From Microbacterium timonense (GTDB lineage Bacteria > Actinomycetota > Actinomycetes > Actinomycetales > Microbacteriaceae), in NCBI RefSeq assembly GCF_900292075.1, contig NZ_OLMV01000002.1, positions 372,001 to 436,000 on the forward strand: a stretch of DNA of 64,000 bases, given 5' to 3'. This document shows, in pieces, positions 1 through 7,925 of this stretch. A program made the position numbers and the translations under genes. How positions within the stretch are numbered: position 1 is the stretch's first letter; every line of letters starts with the position of its first letter. The notes below the pieces were generated by a model. The model was not told the DNA's origin, did no database searches, and worked only from the letters and a program-made list of their open reading frames with translations.

Positions 1-596
1 TGCGGGGGCTGGACCTCGGCATCCCGCTCGTCGCCGCGACGTCGGCCGCCCGGAGAAGCCCGCACATCGTGTCGATCGATCAGTACCGCGGTGCGCGGTC
101 GGCGGTGCGTCACCTCGCCGAACTCGGCCACACCAGGATCCTGCACCTGGCCGGGCCGACGCGCGCTCCCGATGCGCTGGAACGGATCCGCGGCTGGCGC
201 GACGAGCTGGCAGAGCGCCGGCTCGAGATCGTGGAGCCGCAGCACGGCGACTGGTCGGCCGCCAGCGGCCACCGGGTCGGCCTCGAGCTCGACATCGACG
301 CGGGTCAGGCCGTCTTCGTCGGGAACGACCACATGGCGATCGGCGTGATGTCGGCGCTGCGCGAGCGCGGCCTGCGCGTGCCCGAGGACGTCAGCGTGGT
401 CGGCTTCGACGACGTACCCGAGGCGGGGTACCTCTACCCGCCGCTCACCACCGTGCGCCAGGACTTCGGCACCCTCGGCGAGCTCATCATGCAGAAAGTG
501 CTGATCGCCGTCGAGGAGCCCGACAGCATCACCGAGGACACGCCGCTTCCCACGCACCTGATCGTCCGGCAGTCCACGCGCGCCGTCGGCTCCTGA
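1..596 (+). CDS. LacI-family transcriptional regulator, C-terminal part (5' truncated by window edge)
   Basis: The reading frame is open from base 3 and stops at 594-596, so only the effector-binding (periplasmic-binding-protein-like) domain is inside the window. Family hallmarks are a conserved ELGHTRILHLAGP segment, FVGNDHMAIGVM, and the late motif VPEDVSVVGFDD followed by PPLTTVRQD, all typical of LacI/GalR C-terminal domains. The DNA-binding helix-turn-helix lies upstream of the window, so operator and target cannot be inferred. The next gene starts 57 bp downstream after a GC-rich near-palindrome (605-622), which may act as a terminator. Confidence 0.9.
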   Translation, partial: RGLDLGIPLVAATSAARRSPHIVSIDQYRGARSAVRHLAELGHTRILHLAGPTRAPDALERIRGWRDELAERRLEIVEPQHGDWSAASGHRVGLELDIDAGQAVFVGNDHMAIGVMSALRERGLRVPEDVSVVGFDDVPEAGYLYPPLTTVRQDFGTLGELIMQKVLIAVEEPDSITEDTPLPTHLIVRQSTRAVGS

Positions 597-653
597 CGCC
601 GAGCGGACCGGGGCCCGGGTCCGGGGGGATCGCGTTCGTGGCAGGGTTGTGTC

Positions 654-1505
654 ATGCGCATCGCCCTCACCGGTTCCTCCGGAAAGCTCGGTTCCGTCGT
701 CGCCCGCGAACTGCGCGCGAACGGCTACGAGGTCATCGGCCTCGACGTGGTCGGCACGCGGGGTCCCGACTTCGTCCAGGTGGATCTCACCGACTACGGC
801 CAGGTCGTCGACGCCCTCGCCGCGGTCAACGACCGTCACGACGGATTCGACGCGGTCGTGCACCTCGGCGCGATCCCGGCGCCCGGCATCCGCTCCGATG
901 TCGCCACCTTCCACAACAACATGACGGCGACCTTCAACGTGTTCTGGGCGGCGGCGCGGCTCGGCATCCGTCGCATCGTCTACGCGTCCAGCGAGACGGT
1001 GCTCGGCCTGCCCTTCGACGTGCCCCCGCCGTACATCCCGGTCGACGAGGAGTACCCGCCGCGCCCCGAGTCGGTGTATTCGCTCGTGAAGACCCTCGAG
1101 GAGCGGATGGCCGTCGAGCTCGTGCGCTGGCACCCCGACCTGTCGATCACCGCGTTCCGCTTCTCGAACGTCATGGTCCCCGAGGACTACGAGGCCTTCC
1201 CGTCGTACGACCACGACGCGACCGCCCGCAAGTGGAACCTGTGGGGCTACATCGACGCGCGCGACGGCGCCCAGGCGGTGCAGCGCGCCCTGGAGGTGGC
1301 GCCCATCGGCTTCGAGACGTACATCATCGCCGCCGCCGACACCGTGATGTCGCGGCCCAACGCCGAGCTCGTGGCCGAGGTCTTCCCCGGCGTGCAGACG
1401 CGTGAGTTCGGCGAGCACGACACCCTGCTTTCCATCGACAAGGCCCGCCGCATCCTCGGCTACGAGCCGCGGCACTCGTGGCGGGACCACGTGGAGGCCG
1501 GGTGA
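654..1505 (+). CDS. NAD(P)-dependent epimerase/dehydratase (extended SDR family)
   Basis: A 283-residue Rossmann-fold protein. The N-terminal dinucleotide motif GSSGKLG is at residues 7-13, and the SDR catalytic pair is visible as YSLVK (Tyr142, Lys146) with an upstream YASSE serine segment near residue 110. This fits nucleotide-sugar or sugar-acid epimerases and dehydrogenases acting in the cytoplasm. The substrate cannot be read from sequence. Its position directly after a LacI regulator suggests a sugar-derived substrate, which is inference. The stop codon overlaps the GTG start of the next gene (GTGA), so the two are probably co-transcribed. Confidence 0.85.
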   Translation: MRIALTGSSGKLGSVVARELRANGYEVIGLDVVGTRGPDFVQVDLTDYGQVVDALAAVNDRHDGFDAVVHLGAIPAPGIRSDVATFHNNMTATFNVFWAAARLGIRRIVYASSETVLGLPFDVPPPYIPVDEEYPPRPESVYSLVKTLEERMAVELVRWHPDLSITAFRFSNVMVPEDYEAFPSYDHDATARKWNLWGYIDARDGAQAVQRALEVAPIGFETYIIAAADTVMSRPNAELVAEVFPGVQTREFGEHDTLLSIDKARRILGYEPRHSWRDHVEAG

Positions 1506-2101
1506 GCGAAGACCCGCGCGAGAAGGCCGAGCGCTACCGCTCCGAGAAGTGGCAGCGTGAGCAGGGCCTCGCGCCCGAGGGCGAGAACGAGGATGCCGCG
1601 GCCGGCGCGAATCCGACGCAGGCGCGCGCGTACTCGGCCGCGGACCGCGCGGCAGTGGTCGAGACCGCGATCCAGCAGGCGATCCGCCGGGGAGAGTTCG
1701 ACGACCTGCCCGGTGCCGGCAAGCCCATCCCCGGGCTCGGCGAGAGTCACGACCCGGACTGGTGGATCCGCCGCAAGATCGAGACCGAGCAGCTGACCGG
1801 CCTGGGGCCTCCGGCGCTCACGCTGCGCGTCGAGAGCGCAGAGCTCGAGCAGCGGCTGGACGAGCTGCCCCGCGAGGAGGACGTGCGCGACGCCGTGGAG
1901 GACTTCAACCGCCGCGTGATCGAGGCGCGCCGGCAGCTCCTGGGCGGCCCGCCCGTGGTCACCCCCACACGCGACGTCGAGGCCGAGGTCCTGGCGTGGC
2001 GCGCACGACGCGACGATCGGCTCGCCGCGACGCGCGCGCAGGATGAGTCGGATGCCGCCTCCCGCCGCCGTCCGTGGTGGCGCCGGCGTGGACGCCGCTG
2101 A
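1502..2101 (+). CDS. DUF1992 domain protein (DnaJ homologue subfamily C member 28-like conserved domain)
   Basis: The GTG at 1502 overlaps the stop of the upstream gene and has a GGAGG-like ribosome site just before it, so it is preferred over an ATG at 1478. The 199-residue product has the DUF1992 signature: AAVVETAIQQAIRRGEF, then DDLPGAGKPI and a DPDWWIRRKI segment. The remainder is charged and helical, ending in an Arg-rich tail. No signal peptide or membrane segment is seen. The molecular function of DUF1992 proteins is not established. The gene ends 10 bp before a strong inverted repeat. Confidence 0.8.
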   Translation: MSEDPREKAERYRSEKWQREQGLAPEGENEDAAAGANPTQARAYSAADRAAVVETAIQQAIRRGEFDDLPGAGKPIPGLGESHDPDWWIRRKIETEQLTGLGPPALTLRVESAELEQRLDELPREEDVRDAVEDFNRRVIEARRQLLGGPPVVTPTRDVEAEVLAWRARRDDRLAATRAQDESDAASRRRPWWRRRGRR

Positions 2102-2111
2102 CCTCTCACGG

Positions 2112-2180
2112 GTTTGGGGCGCGTTCCGCGCGTTCGGGGCGTGCGGCGTGCGCCCCGCACGCACACGACGCGCCCCAAAC
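2112..2180. terminator. Large inverted repeat between convergent genes, probable bidirectional terminator
   Basis: Perfect 13-bp arms GTTTGGGGCGCGT (2112-2124) and ACGCGCCCCAAAC (2168-2180) enclose a smaller nested hairpin (GGGGCG 2136-2141 with CGCCCC 2151-2156). It lies between the 3' ends of a plus-strand gene ending at 2101 and a minus-strand gene ending at 2197. No U-tract follows, as is common in high-GC actinobacteria. Confidence 0.6.
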
Positions 2181-2196
2181 GGGAGTGCGCTCTGAC

Positions 2197-2487
2197 TCAG
2201 CCGTTCGGGTTCGTCGCCTTGCCGTCGAGCCACAGCATGTTCGACGGGTCGGAGTGCGTGGTATCGGTTCCGACGTGCTTGTCGCTGATCTGCGGACCCT
2301 TCGTGATCACGTGCACGATCGCCATCGCGTGTCCGCGCCCCAGCCCGTAGTCGGCGGCCAACCACTGGACGATCGGCGTCGCCTTGGTGTGCTCGTCGAA
2401 GCCCTTCTCGTGCGCCTTCTCGATGAGCTGGCGCGGGGTGAGCCCGGTCTTGGCCTCGATGTTGTCGAGGTATGCCTGGAACGACAT
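2197..2487 (-). CDS. DUF4287 domain-containing protein
   Basis: A 96-residue cytoplasmic protein starting MSFQAYLDNIEAKTG, followed by a TPRQLIEKAHEKGF segment and a GLGRGHAMAIVHVI helix, the pattern of the DUF4287 family. The ATG at 2487 is preceded by GAGAGGA. It follows the cupin gene by 10 bp on the same strand and is probably its operon partner. Members of this family often sit beside small regulators or DUF1801-type proteins and have no proven biochemical role. The C-terminus ends DGKATNPNG. Confidence 0.8.
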   Translation of the reverse strand: MSFQAYLDNIEAKTGLTPRQLIEKAHEKGFDEHTKATPIVQWLAADYGLGRGHAMAIVHVITKGPQISDKHVGTDTTHSDPSNMLWLDGKATNPNG

Positions 2488-2497
2488 ATCCGTCCTC

Positions 2498-2875
2498 TCA
2501 GTGGCTGGTGGGGATGTCGAGCACTCCTGGAGCATCCTGCCACTCCTGGATGATGCGGTCCGACGCGTGGATGCACAGGATGCGAAGGCCGCCGGTGCCG
2601 CAGTTCTTGAACCCGTGCCAGGCGCCGGCCGGAGCGGTGGCCGTGTCACCGGCCACGGCGTGGAGCACGACGTCGTCGATCGTGATGCGGGCCTCACCCT
2701 CGAGGAGCACCCACGTCTCGGGATACGGATGGCGGTGGATGTCGGGGCCTTGGCCGGGCTCGTTGTCGACGAAGAAGTAGGACACGCCCGCGCCGTGCTC
2801 GGCGCCGATGAAGCGACGGGTGCGGCCGCTGCCGATGACCAGCTCGGCCGCGGGGACGATGGTGGCGGTGTTCAT
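2498..2875 (-). CDS. Cupin domain protein
   Basis: A 125-residue single-domain cupin. Motif 1 is recognisable as PDIHRHPYPETWVLLEGEA (histidines, then a conserved Glu) and motif 2 as DTATAPAGAWHGFKN with a metal-ligand His. It therefore probably binds a divalent metal and acts as a small-molecule sensor or enzyme. The ATG at 2875 is chosen because GAAAGG lies upstream; in-frame starts further out have no ribosome site. It is divergent from an ArsR-type regulator only 45 bp away, so that regulator is the likely controller of this gene and the downstream DUF4287 gene. Confidence 0.8.
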   Translation of the reverse strand: MNTATIVPAAELVIGSGRTRRFIGAEHGAGVSYFFVDNEPGQGPDIHRHPYPETWVLLEGEARITIDDVVLHAVAGDTATAPAGAWHGFKNCGTGGLRILCIHASDRIIQEWQDAPGVLDIPTSH

Positions 2876-2920
2876 GATCACAGCCTTTCGCCGCGGCATC
2901 CGTCCCCCTACAGTTTCGAT

Positions 2921-3913
2921 GTGGATCGAAAGTACGTCGACTTCCGGCTCGCCCCCGACGATCTCACCGCCATCCGCTTCGGCGTCTCGCCCGGGCACGA
3001 ACTGTGCCATGCCGTGCGGGCTCTTCAGCGGCCCGACCTCTTTCCCCTGCAGTGGGGATGGATGCGTTCGGCCAGGGGCTCGATCCCCCGCGCGGACTTC
3101 GACGTGCTTGCGCTGCTCATCCGGGAGGACGGCTACTTCCCCGACTTCCTCACCACGACGCCGACGTGGGAGCTGACGCCCGAGGCAGAGGGCGAGAGGC
3201 TGCGCGACATCGACGACGCCCGATTCCAGGTGGACATGACCAAAGTGCTCGTGCGGACGGAGGGACAGGCGCGGCGGACGGCGGTGCAGCGGATGCTCGA
3301 TCACCCCGACCGTGCGCGAGCGATGATCGCCGACGCCTGGCTGGGCGTATGGAACGCCGCGATCGCACCGGTGTGGACGCAGCTCGAACGCCTGCTGCGC
3401 GCGGACATCGCGGTGCGATCGCGGCGCATCGCCGAGAGCGGCATCGGCGCAATGATCCAGACATTGCACGAACGCGTCGCGTGGGAGGACGGCGCGGTCC
3501 GCGTGACGATGCGCATCTGGAGCGAGGTCGTCGACTGCCGAGGCAGCGGACTCGTGCTCGTGCCGTCGGTGATGGGCTCCACCGGCTGCAACGTCCTCAC
3601 CGAGCCGCCGGCGCAGCCGACGCTCTTCTACCCCGCCCAAGGCGTGACGGCGTCGTGGGCTCGCGACCCGGCCAATGTCATGACCGCCCTCGGCGCGCTC
3701 CTCGGGCCGGCGCGGGCGCGCATCCTCCTCGAGGCGCACGAACCGCGCACCACCTCACAGGTGGCACGAGACACCGAGCTGGCGATCTCGACCGCGTCTC
3801 ACCACCTGACCGTGCTCCGTGACGCCGGGCTGGTCGCGAGCACGCGCGAGGGGACCCGGATGCTGCACCGCCGAACGCCGCTCGGAGAGGCGATGGTCGG
3901 CGCGGTCCTCTGA
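2921..3913 (+). CDS. ArsR-type winged-helix transcriptional regulator with large N-terminal domain (DUF5937-like)
   Basis: A 330-residue protein. The last ~80 residues form a winged helix: LGPARARILLEAHEP, then TSQVARDTELAISTASHHL as recognition helix, and a wing at REGTRMLHRRT. The N-terminal ~250 residues are an uncharacterised domain (RLAPDDLTAIRFGVSPGHEL) that resembles the DUF5937 domain found fused to ArsR helices in actinobacteria. That family name is from memory. The GTG start at 2921 has a TACAGT -10-like box 6 bp upstream (2909-2914), so the mRNA may be leaderless. It probably controls the divergent cupin operon. Confidence 0.75.
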   Translation: MDRKYVDFRLAPDDLTAIRFGVSPGHELCHAVRALQRPDLFPLQWGWMRSARGSIPRADFDVLALLIREDGYFPDFLTTTPTWELTPEAEGERLRDIDDARFQVDMTKVLVRTEGQARRTAVQRMLDHPDRARAMIADAWLGVWNAAIAPVWTQLERLLRADIAVRSRRIAESGIGAMIQTLHERVAWEDGAVRVTMRIWSEVVDCRGSGLVLVPSVMGSTGCNVLTEPPAQPTLFYPAQGVTASWARDPANVMTALGALLGPARARILLEAHEPRTTSQVARDTELAISTASHHLTVLRDAGLVASTREGTRMLHRRTPLGEAMVGAVL

Positions 3914-4197
3914 CCCGCACCCGCCCGCTGCACAAGTGCACGGGGTCGCCGCGAGTGCACGAGATCGCGGCGAGTGCACGAGGTAGCTGCGCGCAAGACC
4001 CGTGCATTCGTCAACAAGCCGTGCGGTCGCCGAGCCGCGGACCGGCGCACCCGCGAGCTCGCGGCCAGGGGCCGCACAGGTGACGTCGGGTATGCTGGGG
4101 CCGCCCATTTCGATGTGCATCTACCTGTCAGCGGCTCCGGCTGCCGACAAGGCGGCACCATTCGCCGCCGACCCCCGGCGGACGGCCTGGAGAGAAG
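3914..4197. other. Intergenic region upstream of the MFS gene (tandem repeats, possible promoter and leader)
   Basis: This 284-bp region holds the 19-bp tandem repeats, a possible -10 box TATGCT (4091-4096), and about 100 nt of leader with a small hairpin (GGCGGC 4151-4156 with GCCGCC 4164-4169) just before the ribosome site GGAGAGAAG. No further gene is seen. A plus-frame ORF through the leader lacks its own ribosome site. Confidence 0.4.
3935..3991. repeat. Three tandem copies of a 19-bp repeat in an intergenic region
   Basis: Units begin at 3935, 3954 and 3973, each starting AGTGCACG followed by a variable GC-rich half (GGGTCGCCGCG, AGATCGCGGCG, AGGTAGCTGCG). The first unit overlaps an imperfect palindrome TGCACAAGTGCA (3929-3940). 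The array lies between the ArsR-type gene and the MFS gene. Confidence 0.65.
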
Positions 4198-5463
4198 ATG
4201 CACACAACCGCCGTCGACACCGACACCGCTGCGCGCCGCACGACGCCGCGGCCGAGTCTCATCCGCGAGGCCGGGTACGGCTACTTCCCCATCGCGCTGA
4301 TCGCCCGCCTGCCGTTCGCGATGATGGTCGTCGGCATCCTCACCCTCGTCGTCTCGGCGCGCGGCTCGCTCGCGCTCGGCGGTGCCACCAGCGCCATGAC
4401 GGGGCTGGGAACGGCTCTGATCGGCCCTCTCCTCGGCGCGGCTGCCGACCGCCTCGGCCAGCGTCGCGTGCTGCTGTTCGCCGGCACGATCAACAGCCTG
4501 CTCCTGGTCGCCATGGCCTGGCTCGCGTTCGCCGCGGTACCGGATGCCGCGCTCTTGGCCGTCGCGTTCTTCATCGGAGCGTCGATGCCCCAGGTGGCCC
4601 CGCTCTCGCGCACGCGCCTGGTCGGCATCATCGGCCGGACATACCCGGAGGACCGCCAAACGCGCGTGGTCAACGGCGCGATGGCGTACGAGTCCGCGGC
4701 GGACGAGATCGTCTTCGTGTTCGGACCGGTGATCGTGGGACTCCTCGCCACCACCATGAGCCCCGCCGCACCGGTGATCGGAGCCGCCGTCCTCGCACTC
4801 GTGTTCGTGACCGCCTTCGCCCTGCATCCGACGGCGAGCGCGGCAGCGGCATCCGATCGATCGACTCGGCCCGATCAGGCGCCGGCACGGCAGCTGCTTC
4901 GGTCCGGGGTGCTCGCCCCCACGCTCGGCGCGCTCGGCATGGGCTTGTTCTTCGGCGCCATGCTGACCTCCCTCACGGCGTTCATGGCCGAGCGCGGGGT
5001 TCCGGAGCAGGCCGGGCTCGTGTACGGGGCGATGGGCATCGGCTCGGCCGCGCTGGCGCTGGGCGTCGCGCTGTTCCCCGCCCGGTTCAGCCTCGCCGCA
5101 CGGTGGCTCACCTTCGCGGCGATCCTCACCGCGGGCGCCGTCGCCCTGCCGTTCGTCGACAGCGTCGGCGCCATCGCGGTCTGCCTCCTCGTGATCGGGG
5201 TCGGCATCGGCCCGACCCTCGTCACGCAGTACAGCCTCGCGGCGGGCTTCTCCCCGCATGGGCGGTCCGCCACCGTCATGACCATGCTGGGCTCGGCGGT
5301 CGTGGTCGGCCAGTCGGGAGCTTCTGCGCTCACCGGGATCGTCGGCGAGACCGCGGGCGCGGGCGCCGCTCTCGTCGCACCGCTGCTCGCAGCCGCGGTC
5401 GTGCTGGCGGCCGGCATCTGGAACGCGATCGCGTCGCGCACACCGGGTCGCGCGCCGGTCTAG
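4198..5463 (+). CDS. Major facilitator superfamily transporter
   Basis: A 421-residue integral membrane protein with about 12 hydrophobic segments in two six-helix halves separated by an Ala/Ser-rich loop (near residues 205-230). The loop after helix 2 contains LGAAADRLGQRRVLL, the MFS A-motif (G-x-x-x-D-R-x-G-x-R-R). The sequence is closest to drug-efflux-type MFS proteins, but the substrate is unknown. The ATG has a good ribosome site (GGAGAGAAG). The stop codon TAG shares the palindrome CTAG with the stop of the convergent potassium channel gene. Confidence 0.85.
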   Translation: MHTTAVDTDTAARRTTPRPSLIREAGYGYFPIALIARLPFAMMVVGILTLVVSARGSLALGGATSAMTGLGTALIGPLLGAAADRLGQRRVLLFAGTINSLLLVAMAWLAFAAVPDAALLAVAFFIGASMPQVAPLSRTRLVGIIGRTYPEDRQTRVVNGAMAYESAADEIVFVFGPVIVGLLATTMSPAAPVIGAAVLALVFVTAFALHPTASAAAASDRSTRPDQAPARQLLRSGVLAPTLGALGMGLFFGAMLTSLTAFMAERGVPEQAGLVYGAMGIGSAALALGVALFPARFSLAARWLTFAAILTAGAVALPFVDSVGAIAVCLLVIGVGIGPTLVTQYSLAAGFSPHGRSATVMTMLGSAVVVGQSGASALTGIVGETAGAGAALVAPLLAAAVVLAAGIWNAIASRTPGRAPV

Positions 5464-6518
5464 GTGACGGTCCCGGCCAGCAGCCGGCGCACCTCGGCCA
5501 TGGCCTCCTCCGACTGCTCGAGCAGCTCGCGCACGCGCGCTGCGGTGTCATCCGCCGCGGGTGCCCCCGTGCCGACGTCGCCCGCGGGCGAACCGTCGAC
5601 GGCCGAGCCGGGCGTGGCTGCGTCATGAACGGCCGAGCCGTTTGAGGCGGAATCGTGAGCGGCCGGCCCCGGTCCGGCTTCGGACGCCGCAGCCCCGGCC
5701 CCGACAGCACCTGCCACTCCCCCGGCGGCGACGCCTTTCGCCGTGGCGTCGGCGACGTGCCGACGGCGCCGCCGCGCGGCTGGTGGGTCGTCTGTCGACG
5801 GGCCCTCACCCACGGGCGCGGCATCCGTCGTCGCCTCACCCCGCTCGCCCTTCCTCGGGCCGAGGAAGAGGTTGGCGAGATACCCGGTGAAGGTGCCGAA
5901 GATGCCCACCCCCACCACGATGATGAGGGTCCCGATCAAGCGCCCGGCGTTGGTCACCGGATAGCGATCACCGTAGCCGACGGTCGAGATCGTCACGATC
6001 GTGTACCAGAGGGCGTCGGAGGCTGTCGTGATGTTGGCGCCGTCCGCGTGCTCCTCGACAGCGAGCATCGCGAGGCTGCCGAACTGCAGCACGAGCACAC
6101 CGAACAGCAGCAGGGTCATGAGCGCGCTGTTGGCCCGGTCGTGCACCAGGGTGGTCACGATCGCGCGCGGGCCGACTTCGCGCAGCAGCCGGAAGACGCG
6201 CAGAACGCGGAAGACGCGCAGCACCTTCAGCTGGGCGAACGGGAGACTGGCCAGCAGGTCGGCCCACCCGAAACCGCGGAAGAAGTAGCCGGCCGCCGAT
6301 TCCGCCGTGAAGAGGCGATACAGGAAGTCGGCCAGGAAGATGCCGCTGAACAAGCCGTTCATGACCGACAGGATCAGCTGGAGCGGCGGATCCGACGCGA
6401 ACACGTACATCAGCACGAGATTGAAGATCGACAGGATCGACAGGATGCCGATGAAGATCTCGTACGCGGTGTTCTTCAGCTCCGAACGGGCCCTCGCCCG
6501 CGCGCGCATTCTGGCCAT
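5460..6518 (-). CDS. Voltage-gated potassium channel family protein
   Basis: A 352-residue six-helix ion channel. The selectivity filter TVGYGD is at residues 179-184 between two membrane helices, and an S4-like voltage sensor with regularly spaced arginines (RVFRVLRVFRLLR) lies near 101-113. The cytoplasmic C-terminus has no RCK domain. It is an Ala/Gly/Pro-rich linker of about 100 residues ending in a short predicted coiled coil (ARVRELLEQSEEAM). The start at 6518 is preferred over 6569 because GGAGGAG lies 8 bp upstream. It is convergent with the MFS gene, sharing the CTAG at 5460-5463. Confidence 0.9.
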   Translation of the reverse strand: MARMRARARARSELKNTAYEIFIGILSILSIFNLVLMYVFASDPPLQLILSVMNGLFSGIFLADFLYRLFTAESAAGYFFRGFGWADLLASLPFAQLKVLRVFRVLRVFRLLREVGPRAIVTTLVHDRANSALMTLLLFGVLVLQFGSLAMLAVEEHADGANITTASDALWYTIVTISTVGYGDRYPVTNAGRLIGTLIIVVGVGIFGTFTGYLANLFLGPRKGERGEATTDAAPVGEGPSTDDPPAARRRRRHVADATAKGVAAGGVAGAVGAGAAASEAGPGPAAHDSASNGSAVHDAATPGSAVDGSPAGDVGTGAPAADDTAARVRELLEQSEEAMAEVRRLLAGTVT

Positions 6519-6596
6519 GGCCGGCTCCTCCGACTCGGATGGCGGGGGCGACGCGCCCCGCGGCACCATTGTCGGCGCAGCCGGCCGATCAGCGCA

Positions 6597-7349
6597 TCAC
6601 GCGACTTCGGCCAAACGCTCGCCTGCCTCCACGCGCACCGCCAGGCGGTTGTTCGGCGGCGGCAGCGGGCACACGTAGTGGTCGCTGAAGGCGCACGGCG
6701 GCAGGTAGGCGCGGTTGAAGTCCACGACGACCGACCCGTCGGCGGCCGGCGCGTCGATCGGGAGGAAGCGGAACCGGTACGCGTCGACGTTGCTGGTGGC
6801 ATCCGCGATGACGGCGCTGAGTTCGTCGGCGGGGTCGCCCGTCACCGTCAGTTCGACCCGCTCGTCTCCCACCTGAAGTACGACCGTGCCGACCGCGGGC
6901 TCTTCGCGCTCGAAGCCGTCCACGCTCTTGATGACGGTCACCTCACCGTCGGCGGCCGGTCGGAACACTCCCGGCAGCCTCCAGGCGTCGTCGTGGGGGA
7001 ACGAGAGGATGCGGCGCAGCCGTGTGCGTCCCGGGGTCTCGGGGTCGAACACGCGCAGTGCCAGTGCGCCGTGCCGATCCATCGCCTTCAGACGCAGCCG
7101 TCCCACCTCGATGTGCCGGCCGGGAGCGAGCACCACCTCGTCGACCGGAGAGGCGGGCTCGTCTGCGCGGATCCCGCTGCCGACGACGTGGCCGTCGGCA
7201 GCGCGCCAGGTGCCGGGGGCACCGGCATAGGCTCGTGCCTCGCCGTCGAGCCAGTGCGTGTGGCGCAGCGCCGCGACGCCATGCTCGGAGGAGACGGCGC
7301 GCCAGCGCGCCTCGGTGACGGCATCGGTGGTGGGCGTCGAACTGGTCAT
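6597..7349 (-). CDS. DUF1684 domain-containing protein
   Basis: A 250-residue protein with the diagnostic C-terminal motif of DUF1684: FNRAYLPPCAFSDHYVCPL followed by PPPNNRL. Two cysteines and a His lie in that motif. No signal peptide is seen from the chosen start (ATG 7349, weak GAAGGA upstream), so it is probably cytoplasmic. DUF1684 proteins have no established activity; the conserved Cys/His cluster suggests metal or substrate binding. A 200-bp gap separates it from the divergent PadR regulator. Confidence 0.85.
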   Translation of the reverse strand: MTSSTPTTDAVTEARWRAVSSEHGVAALRHTHWLDGEARAYAGAPGTWRAADGHVVGSGIRADEPASPVDEVVLAPGRHIEVGRLRLKAMDRHGALALRVFDPETPGRTRLRRILSFPHDDAWRLPGVFRPAADGEVTVIKSVDGFEREEPAVGTVVLQVGDERVELTVTGDPADELSAVIADATSNVDAYRFRFLPIDAPAADGSVVVDFNRAYLPPCAFSDHYVCPLPPPNNRLAVRVEAGERLAEVA

Positions 7350-7499
7350 GCAGGTCCTTCGGGGCGGGCAGGTGCGCGGTGATGGCGGCTCACGGCGGGG
7401 CGCGAGCGCACCCGTCCATCCCAACACGTCCCGATCCGGGACATTCCCGCGCCGGATGCGGAGGTGTCATACGGCGTCATCCGTGTTACCTTGTGGTTC

Positions 7500-7533
7500 T
7501 AGGTATGTGGCTCTGCTACGTATGTGGCACTTC
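7500..7533 (+). promoter_or_regulatory. 17-bp direct repeats upstream of the padR-type gene, possible operator
   Basis: Two near-identical units, TAGGTATGTGGCTCTGC (7500-7516) and TACGTATGTGGCACTTC (7517-7533), abut each other just before the ribosome site AGGAGGACG. A weaker TTGTGGTTCT lies at 7491-7500. Such a repeat at an autoregulated PadR promoter is a plausible operator, but the known PadR palindrome form is not obvious. Confidence 0.4.
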
Positions 7534-7549
7534 TAGGTAGGAGGACGGC

Positions 7550-7924
7550 GTGAAGATCGGCAAAGACCTCGTCGCGGCGGCGGCGACGCCGCTCGTGCTG
7601 GGCATTCTCGCCGAGGGCGAGTCGTACGGGTACGCGATCCTGCAGCGCGTGGGAGAGCTGTCGGGCGGCGAGCTGGAATGGAGCGACGGCATGCTCTATC
7701 CGCTCCTGCACCGCCTGGAGCGACTCGGACATGTCGAATCGTCGTGGGGTGTCTCCTCCGGCGGGCGTCCCCGCAAGCACTACCGCCTCAGCAGCACCGG
7801 CCGTGCGGCGTTCGCCGAGCAGCGGCGGCAGTGGAGCGTCGTCAGCCGCGCCCTGCAGCAGGTGTGGTCCGATCGCGACGGCGGATCCGCCTTCGCGGGC
7901 GCACCGGTCATGGGAGGAGCCTGA
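7550..7924 (+). CDS. PadR-family transcriptional regulator
   Basis: A 124-residue regulator. The winged helix is recognisable: VLGILAEGESYGYAIL, then LEWSDGMLYPLLHRLE as recognition region, and the wing GRPRKHYRLSSTGRAAF. Start GTG 7550 has AGGAGGA directly upstream. The stop is 1 bp before the start of a multi-pass membrane protein, the usual PadR plus target arrangement in Gram-positive bacteria. It is likely to repress its own operon through the 17-bp repeats upstream. Confidence 0.9.
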   Translation: MKIGKDLVAAAATPLVLGILAEGESYGYAILQRVGELSGGELEWSDGMLYPLLHRLERLGHVESSWGVSSGGRPRKHYRLSSTGRAAFAEQRRQWSVVSRALQQVWSDRDGGSAFAGAPVMGGA

Positions 7925-7925
7925 G

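Noticed and set aside
3929..3991. CRISPR-like array
   Set aside because: The 19-bp units are contiguous with no unique spacers and no cas genes are nearby.
4002..5645. A plus-strand open frame through the MFS leader and gene in another frame
   Set aside because: It overlaps the MFS gene out of frame and reads as Arg/Pro/His-rich sequence, typical of a shadow frame. No leader-peptide stop or ribosome site precedes the MFS start.
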